From: RGIG4140 sp045632845
GTDB taxonomy: Bacteria > Pseudomonadota > Alphaproteobacteria > CAAHEQ01 > UBA3637
Direction of reading: 5' to 3'
DNA: 64,000 nucleotides
Assembly (NCBI GenBank): GCA_045632845.1
Contig: JAZQXL010000011.1
Location: 1-64,000 of the forward strand
Part shown: in pieces, positions 57,997-64,000 of the stretch
Layout: every line of letters starts with the position of its first letter
Numbering within the stretch: position 1 is the stretch's first letter
Program-made: the position numbers and the translations under genes
The notes under the pieces: generated by a model
Seen by the model: the letters and a program-made list of their open reading frames with translations, nothing else
The model's database searches: none
What the model was told of the DNA's origin: nothing

Positions 57997-58025
57997 ATTA
58001 TAAAAAACTTTTTTTTAAAATGCAA
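57997..58025 (-). promoter_or_regulatory. Promoter of tRNA-Leu(GAG)
   Basis: Minus strand: TTGCAT (58020-58025), 17-bp spacer, TATAAT (57997-58002). Confidence 0.65.
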
Positions 58026-58073
58026 GATTTTTTTTCACATCTCAAAAAAAATATTTATCATACCCAAAAATAA

Positions 58074-58110
58074 AAAAAAGGCAGCATCTAAAAAGACACT
58101 GCCTTTTTTT
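58074..58110 (-). terminator. Terminator of the small lipoprotein gene
   Basis: GGCAG and CTGCC arms around a 14-nt loop, with A run on one side and T run on the other. Confidence 0.8.
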
Positions 58111-58112
58111 AA

Positions 58113-58274
58113 TTATTTTCCACAAGGAGAAACAATTTCAGCCAAAGATAAAACACCAAACAAGTATTGGTTTGTACAAACTTTTTGACCACCAATACGA
58201 CCGCGTTCACCCATACAACCTGACAATGTTGAAACAGCTAAAACAAGAGCTGCAACCATTAACAATTTTTTCAT
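58113..58274 (-). CDS. Small lipoprotein (53 residues)
   Basis: The product starts MKKLLMVAALVLAVSTLSGC, a lipoprotein signal with lipobox LSGC, and continues with only about 33 residues including two more cysteines (VCTN and SPCGK) that may form a disulfide. AAAGGA lies seven bases before ATG 58274, and a clear terminator follows the stop. Abundant small lipoproteins of this kind often act in envelope structure, but no family is recognised. Confidence 0.72.
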   Translation of the reverse strand: MKKLLMVAALVLAVSTLSGCMGERGRIGGQKVCTNQYLFGVLSLAEIVSPCGK

Positions 58275-58367
58275 CTTAATATCCTTTCTTTTTTTATTTA
58301 CAACACTAACATTACACCAAAATAATGATGAATGTCAAATATTATTATATGCACTAAAAAAGAAAAC

Positions 58368-58823
58368 TTAAGAACTTAAACTTTCTAAAATAACTGTGCC
58401 TTTTTTCTGACGAGCAGCCATATATTGCTTACGAAGAGAATCTCTAACTTTGTGAGGTTCTCTAATTTTATGCATTTTCAACAAACCTGTTTTATCCGTT
58501 GAATTGATGTAAATATCCCCCACATCTGCCCAAACATCAACCATTGATTGAGAGGCGGAACTATCCACAATTCTAAACAACTCAATTTCATCAACATCTT
58601 TTGAAAAAATACCTGAAATAATCACCAAGCGTTGCGATGTTAAAACATAACTGTGATAAATTCGATTATAATGCAATGCAATTAAAAAGATACCACATGT
58701 AATGATTGTTAAAAACAGATAAAACAAGTTAAATTTAACATCCCGAATTGAACCTGTTACCTCCCAAATAAAGGTTTCATCTTTATCAATAATACTTTGG
58801 ATTATTCTATCATTTAAACTCAT
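58368..58823 (-). CDS. Bacterial PH-domain (bPH2) membrane protein
   Basis: After a short N-terminus, two hydrophobic helices (about 30-70 in the chosen frame) precede a bPH2 domain with HYNRIYHSYVLTSQRLVIISG, EIELFRIVDSS and GDIYINSTD. The Y/F-x-L-T-(S/N)-x-R-(L/V) strand is the hallmark of the YdbT/YdbS family. AGGAGA lies before ATG 58823; the open frame extends upstream to 58883 without a better start. Function unknown. Confidence 0.82.
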   Translation of the reverse strand: MSLNDRIIQSIIDKDETFIWEVTGSIRDVKFNLFYLFLTIITCGIFLIALHYNRIYHSYVLTSQRLVIISGIFSKDVDEIELFRIVDSSASQSMVDVWADVGDIYINSTDKTGLLKMHKIREPHKVRDSLRKQYMAARQKKGTVILESLSS

Positions 58824-59036
58824 TTTACGTCTCCTTTTAAATTCATTTTCTTTACACGTACCACACTTAAACAAAAAACTCAAGGGTTTTATTCAACCAT
58901 ATTTAGATATAGAATGAAACAAACAACACATAACATAATATTTTTTTTATTGTTTTTTCAATTAGTTACCTAGACAACATCTATTTTCATACCTAATGTA
59001 AACTTGCTTCAGTTTATTTTAAGAAAGGAGATTAAA

Positions 59037-59624
59037 ATGAAGAAACATTTATTATCAGGCTTTGCTGCTGCTCTTATGTTATTTGCAGCAACATCTGCTT
59101 CCGCATATGACTTTAGCAAGCCTTATGTATTAGCAGAAGGTGGTTATTCAATGGGACAAACATCAACGGGCGATGCAGGCATTTTGGGCGTTGGTGCAGG
59201 ATATCACATCAACAACTATTTCCGCACAGATTTAACAGTTGGATACCGCGGATGGGGTAATGTCAATATGCGTGCTGATAAAGGCAAAAAAACAGATGTT
59301 TGGTCCATCCCTGTTTTGGCAAACTTTTACTTATCATATCCTGTTACACAAAAATTTGATGTTTATGCAATGGCAGGACTTGGTATGGCATGGAATGTAA
59401 CAGATGATATGCCAGATGCAAAAGGTGCAACAAAAAGCAACTTTGCATGGACAGTTGGGGCCGGTATTGAACACATGTTCACAGATTGTATGGCTTTAGA
59501 TATTGGTTACCGCTATTCCGACCTTGGACAAGCAAGAGTTAAATCTCGCGAAGGTTATACAGGAAAAAGCAAAGAAGATATGCGCTCACATGATATCAAA
59601 TTAACTGCTAGATATTATTTTTAA
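59037..59624 (+). CDS. Outer-membrane beta-barrel protein, OmpA-like transmembrane domain
   Basis: A signal peptide (MKKHLLSGFAAALMLFAATSASA) is followed by alternating polar/hydrophobic strands of an eight-stranded barrel: YVLAEGGYSMG, YHINNYFRTDLTVGYRGW, WSIPVLANFYLSYPV, KFDVYAMAGLGMAWN, WTVGAGIEHMFTD, ALDIGYRYSDLG and a C-terminal HDIKLTARYYF ending in Phe, the BAM recognition signal. It resembles Opa/OmpA-type porin-like adhesins. AAGGAG precedes ATG 59037, and a terminator follows. Exact role unknown. Confidence 0.9.
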   Translation: MKKHLLSGFAAALMLFAATSASAYDFSKPYVLAEGGYSMGQTSTGDAGILGVGAGYHINNYFRTDLTVGYRGWGNVNMRADKGKKTDVWSIPVLANFYLSYPVTQKFDVYAMAGLGMAWNVTDDMPDAKGATKSNFAWTVGAGIEHMFTDCMALDIGYRYSDLGQARVKSREGYTGKSKEDMRSHDIKLTARYYF

Positions 59625-59646
59625 GACTCCCACTTAAAAATAAACG

Positions 59647-59680
59647 TGCGTGGCATTTAAAAAGTGCCACGCATTTATTT
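59647..59680 (+). terminator. Terminator after the barrel protein gene
   Basis: GCGTGGCA pairs with TGCCACGC (loop TTTAAAAAG), followed by ATTTATTTT. Confidence 0.88.
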
Positions 59681-60694
59681 TACAACAAACTCACTTTCAA
59701 GAAGAATCTTTAAATCTTGCATATCTTGAGGCATTGGCACTTCAAAAGACAATCTTTCACCCGTTTTTGGGTGAACAAAACTCAAAAAACCTGCGTGCAA
59801 CGCCTGTCTTTCAAAAAAACGTAACCGTGTATCCGCCATTTTAGGAACAACACCATACACACTATCTCCTATTAAAGAATGACCTAGCGAAGACAAATGA
59901 ACTCTAATTTGGTGTGTTCTTCCCGTTTCTAACACACATTTAACATAAGAAGCTGGAGCTTTTGGATAACTATCCAAACATTCATAATGAGTTACCGCAT
60001 GTTTACCACCTTGTGTCACAACAGCCATTTTTTGCCGATTAGAAGAACTCCTTCCAATCAGAGATGAAACAACACCATCCTTTTTTTTCATCACGCCCCA
60101 AACAAAAGTATGATACACGCGTTCAATTGTGTGTTTTGCAAATTGATCAGCTAAATGAACATGGGAAAAATCATTTTTTGCAACCACAAGAACACCGCTT
60201 GTGTCTTTATCAATCCGATGAACAATCCCAGGGCGCAATACCCCCCCTATTCCTGACAGCGACTCCTTACAATGATAAAGCAAAGCATTAACCAATGTTC
60301 CTGTATAATTACCAGCTCCTGGATGAACCACCATTCCAGCTGGTTTATTCACAACGATTAAATCATCATCTTCATATAAAATATCTAAAGAAATCTTTTC
60401 AGGTTCTGGAACGGCTGGAACACTTTCAGGAGGTGTAATTACAAAAGAATCGCCTTCTTTCACCTTCAAATCAGGCTTATCAGCATACTTCTCAACACCT
60501 TCATAACGAACACAATCCGTTTCAATAAATTTAATAATCCTTGCTCTTGAATAATCTGAAAAACAAGAAACCAAAAATTTATCCAACCTCATATTTTTTT
60601 CTTCAGCCGAAACTTTCCGAGAAACAAAGGGTACAGTTACACCATGGTTTGTATCTATTTCCATCAAATTTTCAAAATCTTGTTCTTGCATCAT
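59675..60694 (-). CDS. RluD-type 23S rRNA pseudouridine synthase
   Basis: An S4 RNA-binding domain (about 26-75, RLDKFLVSCFSDYSRARIIKF) is followed by a pseudouridine synthase catalytic domain with the RluA-family motif HRIDKDTSGVLVVAKN carrying the catalytic Asp, GRTHQIRVHLSSLGH and the DDLIVVNKPAG block. The S4 domain and size (339 residues) favour RluD (helix 69 of 23S rRNA) over RluA/RluC. ATG 60694, six bases after GGAG, is preferred to the upstream TTG at 60706. Confidence 0.88.
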   Translation of the reverse strand: MMQEQDFENLMEIDTNHGVTVPFVSRKVSAEEKNMRLDKFLVSCFSDYSRARIIKFIETDCVRYEGVEKYADKPDLKVKEGDSFVITPPESVPAVPEPEKISLDILYEDDDLIVVNKPAGMVVHPGAGNYTGTLVNALLYHCKESLSGIGGVLRPGIVHRIDKDTSGVLVVAKNDFSHVHLADQFAKHTIERVYHTFVWGVMKKKDGVVSSLIGRSSSNRQKMAVVTQGGKHAVTHYECLDSYPKAPASYVKCVLETGRTHQIRVHLSSLGHSLIGDSVYGVVPKMADTRLRFFERQALHAGFLSFVHPKTGERLSFEVPMPQDMQDLKILLESEFVVK

Positions 60695-60706
60695 TTCCAA
60701 CTCCAA

Positions 60707-60931
60707 TAACCGAGCTTTTTATAAACATTCTTTTATTTCTGACAAAAAAAATAACAGATAAGAGCTCAAAAATCAACTCCAAAAACAGCCTCAACTACCT
60801 ATAGTTTTTTATTAAAACAGGCTTAAGTTTTTATATTTTTTACAAAAACAGTATTTTGTTAACCATTTTTTCACTCTTTTTAGTGCAAAATTATGTATAT
60901 TTATTTGTTAAGAGTGAGCAATTAGAAAAAT
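60707..60931. other. Intergenic region before the FliG-like gene
   Basis: About 225 bases, very A+T-rich with long T runs, between the divergent RluD-like and FliG-like genes. I see no convincing sigma70, sigma54 or flagellar-type promoter hexamers that stand out, and no open frame. Confidence 0.3.
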
Positions 60932-62290
60932 ATGGCAAAATTCTGGCAACGACTTAGCATTTTAATAACTGTTGAGAGCCTACTTTTAGGCATTCTTTGC
61001 TTTACCCCCTTTTTAATTCTTGAAACAAACAATCTAATCACAAAAAAAACAGCATTTAAAATATCCATTTATCAATACACTGCTGTTTCATTTATTTGTC
61101 TTTTTGCTTTGTTTTTATTTATTTATGCTATTCCAAATTTTACAAAACAAAAACGAGCAAAAAAAGCATATCTCAATCTTTCAACTCAAGCACTTTTGCT
61201 TAATGAAAATTCAAAAATAAGAAATGAAACCATTCTTTTAATTGAAAAACTTCAACACACCACACACACCGCCCCAGAATTAATCTTAAAAATTTTAAGA
61301 TATTATTTAATGCAATCTCACATTCCAAATGAAAAAAGTGCTTTTTCACCAGCTCAACAAGCCGGCATTGTCGTTTCTTGTCTTGACACAAAATCTCTTA
61401 AAAAAATTTTCAAACGAATGCAAAAAAGTGAAATTAAACTTTTTCAACAATTATCTCATACGTTGGGGTATATTACAAGTGAAGACAAATTTCAAATTCT
61501 TTCAAATTTTTTAAATACCCTAACAGAACCTATTAGAAAAATTGAAAATCCTCATTTTTCTGACACGATACTCCCCTCACAACAAGCAATTAAAATTATA
61601 AAAAAAGAGAATTGTTTTTATCCTAAAACAAATGTATGGGAAGCACTCGATTCAATTTCTTCTGAAAGAATAGCCTCTTATTTGAAAAACGAATCCTCAC
61701 AATCCATTGCCATTATTCTTTACAACTTGTCTGATAAAAAAGCAGGCGAAGTTTTAACTTTTATTCCAAAAGAAGTTTCTTGTTCGGCTTTATTAAGGTT
61801 AACAGCGCTTAAATCTTTATCTAAAAAAAGATTAACAACTCTTGAAACATCCCTTGAATCTCACTTTTTAAATATAGCTCCTCAAGTCTTTTATTATGGA
61901 TTAGAAAAAGCTTCATCTATTTTAAGTATAATGCCTACTCATCAAAAAAACGACCTTCTTGTTAAACTAACAGAAGCATCTCCTCAAACAGCAAAAAATC
62001 TTGCTCGTCAAATAATTTGTTTCGATGATTTGTCACATTTAAGCAACAATGATATCTGCACGTTAATTAAAAAAGTGCCAGAAGATATTTTAACAACAGC
62101 ACTTTTAGGGGCTGACAACAGCATACAAGAAATCTTTTTAAAAAATATCTCCCCAAAACGGTTAAGCATTTTTTTAAAACAATCAAACTTGCCACGATCT
62201 GAAAAAATAAAAGAGATTGACGAAGCTCAATATTTTGTTATAAAAAAAGCACACGTTTTAATGAGCAAAAAACGAAAACGAGGATCGTAA
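60932..62290 (+). CDS. FliG-like flagellar motor switch protein with two N-terminal membrane helices
   Basis: Residues 1-70 contain two membrane helices (LSILITVESLLLGILCFTPF and TAVSFICLFALFLFIYAIPN). Residues from about 135 follow FliG: FSPAQQAGIVVSCLD, WEALDSISSERIASYLKNES, SQSIAIILYNLSDKKAGEVL, a C-terminal ICFDDLSHLSNNDICTLIKK with the EHPQR/charged-helix region LLGADNSIQEIF and EIDEAQYFVIKKAHVLM. FliG (about 335 residues) is normally soluble and held at the MS ring by FliF. Here the FliG body is preceded by a membrane anchor, giving 452 residues. Directly upstream of flhF; next gene begins one base after the stop. Confidence 0.8.
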   Translation: MAKFWQRLSILITVESLLLGILCFTPFLILETNNLITKKTAFKISIYQYTAVSFICLFALFLFIYAIPNFTKQKRAKKAYLNLSTQALLLNENSKIRNETILLIEKLQHTTHTAPELILKILRYYLMQSHIPNEKSAFSPAQQAGIVVSCLDTKSLKKIFKRMQKSEIKLFQQLSHTLGYITSEDKFQILSNFLNTLTEPIRKIENPHFSDTILPSQQAIKIIKKENCFYPKTNVWEALDSISSERIASYLKNESSQSIAIILYNLSDKKAGEVLTFIPKEVSCSALLRLTALKSLSKKRLTTLETSLESHFLNIAPQVFYYGLEKASSILSIMPTHQKNDLLVKLTEASPQTAKNLARQIICFDDLSHLSNNDICTLIKKVPEDILTTALLGADNSIQEIFLKNISPKRLSIFLKQSNLPRSEKIKEIDEAQYFVIKKAHVLMSKKRKRGS

Positions 62291-63265
62291 ATGAAAATAA
62301 AAACTATTTTTGCACCCAGCATTCCTAAAGCAATGGAAGAAATCCGTGAGTTTTATGGAGAACAAGCGGTTATTATTTCTACATCCCGTGTTTCAAACAA
62401 AGGTGTTAAACTCATTATTGCAACAGAAGAAAAAACAAATGAAACCGATTTATTTTCAAGTGTAAATGATAAAAGAATAGAACAAAGAAGAGCCTTTTTT
62501 CAAGATATATTTAAGCAGCACTCCTTTCCTGATGAATTTATTGAACGGCTTACGTTTACATCCCTAAAAAAAACAATTAAAAACCAAGATGAAAAACTCT
62601 TAACCAATACCTTTGACGAACTTTTTCATTTCAAACCACTTTATCCTATCGAAAAAAACACAATTTATGTTTTCGTTGGGAACACGGGATCAGGAAAAAC
62701 ATTAACATTAAAAAAGATGGCTTTACAAGCAAAAAAAGAGCATTTAAAACCTTGTATCATTACATTAGATACAGAAAAAAGTGGAGCGCTTCCTGATATA
62801 AAAAATTTTTCAAAAATGCTTCAAATTCCTTGTACCGTTGTCAAAAACATCAAAGAACTTAACGAAACAACCACATTAATGCGACTGTCTTATAATTATA
62901 TTTTAATTGATACACCAAGTATCAACCCTTATAAAACAACAGATCTTGAAAAATTAAAATCAATCAAGCAACAAATCAGTGATGCCGAATTTGTTCTAAC
63001 AATGCCAGCAGGGCTAGATCCACAAGAAGCAACAGCACAAGGGGCTCTATTTTCAAAAAATGGATGCAACCTATTTATCGCAACAAAGCTTGATTGCACA
63101 ATCAAACATTTTAATATTTTGCAAACTCTTTTATACAATCAACTCTATATGGCTGCTTTTTGTTTCTCAGATAAAATAATCGACACACCCATTGAAGCAA
63201 CAGCCCAAAATCTAACCAAACTTTTCACAACAGCGAACTTGTTAACAACCGAAGGTGCACAATGA
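62291..63265 (+). CDS. flhF: Flagellar biosynthesis GTPase FlhF
   Basis: An SRP-type GTPase that sets flagellar number and location. The N-terminal basic part (1-130) precedes a G domain with P-loop VFVGNTGSGKTLT, IITLDTEKSGALP (G2/G3-like, with Asp-Thr), ILIDTPSIN and TKLD (G4). The LIDTPS form replaces the usual LIDTAG. The 324 residues and the adjacent FlhG-like ATPase match the flhF-flhG pair. It shares its final bases with the FlhG ATG (ATGA overlap). Starts one base after the FliG-like stop. Confidence 0.9.
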   Translation: MKIKTIFAPSIPKAMEEIREFYGEQAVIISTSRVSNKGVKLIIATEEKTNETDLFSSVNDKRIEQRRAFFQDIFKQHSFPDEFIERLTFTSLKKTIKNQDEKLLTNTFDELFHFKPLYPIEKNTIYVFVGNTGSGKTLTLKKMALQAKKEHLKPCIITLDTEKSGALPDIKNFSKMLQIPCTVVKNIKELNETTTLMRLSYNYILIDTPSINPYKTTDLEKLKSIKQQISDAEFVLTMPAGLDPQEATAQGALFSKNGCNLFIATKLDCTIKHFNILQTLLYNQLYMAAFCFSDKIIDTPIEATAQNLTKLFTTANLLTTEGAQ

Positions 63266-64000
63266 TAACACAAACAAACAAAACATCCAACAATCCTTTA
63301 TCACGCATCGGTGGCAGAAATATTTTTGCCATCGCCTCAGGAAAAGGCGGTGTCGGAAAAACATGGGTTGCCATATCCTTAGCACACGCCTTTGCTTTAA
63401 AGGGTGAAAAAGTCTTGTTAATTGATGGCGACTTAGGCCTTTCAAACATCGATATTCAACTTGGGTTAACAAGCATTCGTGATATTGGGGTAGTTTTAAC
63501 ACATAATGCACCTTTAAACAGCGCCATTACGCATGATGAGAATATCAATTGCGATGTGCTTGCAGGACATTCTGGAAGCCAAACACTTGCTGGCTTGGAA
63601 GAAAGCAGGTTACAACTTTTGTGTGACGACATTAAAATTTTAGCAAATCACTATGACAAAGTTATCATTGATCTTGGAACAGGAATTCAAAAATCTGTGA
63701 CAACATTGGCACAAATTGCTCATGAAATTTTAGTTGTTACAACAGATTCTCCAACAGCTCTTGCTGATGCTTATGCGTTCATCAAAATTATAACTGCTTT
63801 AAAACCTGCTATAACTCTTAAAATTTTAATTAATATGGCTAACACAAAAAAAGAAGGAGAACACACTTACCATACCTTTTTAAAAGCATGCCAATCATTT
63901 TTAAATATTTCACCAACACTTGCTGGCATTATTCATTTAGATTCAATGGCAAGAGAATCTGTTCGATCACAGACTCCAATTTTAAGCGTAACACCCCTTT
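63262..64000 (+). CDS. flhG: FlhG/MinD-like ATPase (3' end outside window)
   Basis: The last 739 bases of the window carry 246 codons of a ParA/MinD-type ATPase: after a short N-terminus, IFAIASGKGGVGKTWVAISL is the deviant Walker A (KGGVGKT), LLIDGDLGLSNIDIQLGL the switch region, and VIIDLGTGIQKS the Walker B-like block. FlhG partners with FlhF to limit flagellar number. ATG 63262 overlaps the flhF TGA. The C-terminal amphipathic helix is expected beyond the window end. Confidence 0.9.
   Translation, partial: MITQTNKTSNNPLSRIGGRNIFAIASGKGGVGKTWVAISLAHAFALKGEKVLLIDGDLGLSNIDIQLGLTSIRDIGVVLTHNAPLNSAITHDENINCDVLAGHSGSQTLAGLEESRLQLLCDDIKILANHYDKVIIDLGTGIQKSVTTLAQIAHEILVVTTDSPTALADAYAFIKIITALKPAITLKILINMANTKKEGEHTYHTFLKACQSFLNISPTLAGIIHLDSMARESVRSQTPILSVTPL

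Noticed and set aside
60932..61150. The FliG-like gene as a FliF-FliG fusion
   Set aside because: There is no room for the roughly 400-residue periplasmic part of FliF between the two helices; only about 20 residues separate them.

Overview
The window is a chromosomal segment of an A+T-rich Gram-negative bacterium. Gene content (BamB, Obg, PrmA, SmpB, SSB, GyrA, PBP1A, a YhdP-type AsmA protein, an OmpA-like barrel), DsbA- and lipoprotein-type exported proteins, the yfgM-bamB-der gene order and CCA-encoding tRNA genes all point to a proteobacterium. The overall style (very low G+C, minor pilins with a G/RSMVEML prepilin site, a sodium-pumping oxaloacetate decarboxylase, a flhF-flhG pair, ankyrin and metallopeptidase proteins) resembles uncultured gut- or host-associated Alphaproteobacteria. 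That placement is inference; no rRNA gene is present to confirm it.

Layout. 1-7.4 kb: end of an unidentified gene, then a secreted GDSL esterase, Cca, a DsbA-like protein, RsfS, Obg, a thioredoxin-like lipoprotein, two type IV pilin-like genes with their own promoters and terminators, and a small alkaline phosphatase. 7.4-15.8 kb: an accessory stretch with a zinc-metallopeptidase-like protein, an ankyrin protein, a TM2/SHOCT protein, NagZ, a GT2 glycosyltransferase, a large unknown protein with a weak HopA1-like signature, and a membrane protein. 15.8-23.4 kb: a tandem series of four small insertions stacked on the 3' end of tRNA-Leu(CAA). Each is bounded by a copy of the tRNA trailer, each carries one to a few cargo genes, and none carries a recombinase. 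23.4-30.4 kb: an SDR, yfgM-bamB-der, and a DEAH helicase with four C-terminal tandem repeats. 30.5-43 kb: SmpB, Xaa-Pro aminopeptidase, PrmA, MFS transporter, CMP-sugar synthetase-like, cyclophilin, GyrA, SSB, a sugar kinase/HAD/phosphoribosyltransferase operon, and small genes. 43-46.3 kb: a complete oadGAB sodium pump, including a 59-residue gamma subunit. 46.4-57.5 kb: TrpS, a secreted LOG-like protein, a YhdP-like AsmA protein, a PiT phosphate transporter with DUF47 partner, prfB with a programmed frameshift, a pair of small related proteins, and PBP1A. 57.7-64 kb: tRNA-Leu(GAG) with its own duplicated 3' end, a small lipoprotein, a bPH2 protein, an outer-membrane barrel, an RluD-type pseudouridine synthase, then an unusual membrane-anchored FliG, FlhF and the start of FlhG.

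The two most unusual things are the recombinase-free cassette series at tRNA-Leu(CAA), with a second, minimal duplication at tRNA-Leu(GAG), and the FliG homologue preceded by two membrane helices. One cassette carries a WYL regulator, a deoxyinosine-glycosylase-like protein and a DnaB-like ATPase, which is a plausible but unproven defence or DNA-maintenance module.
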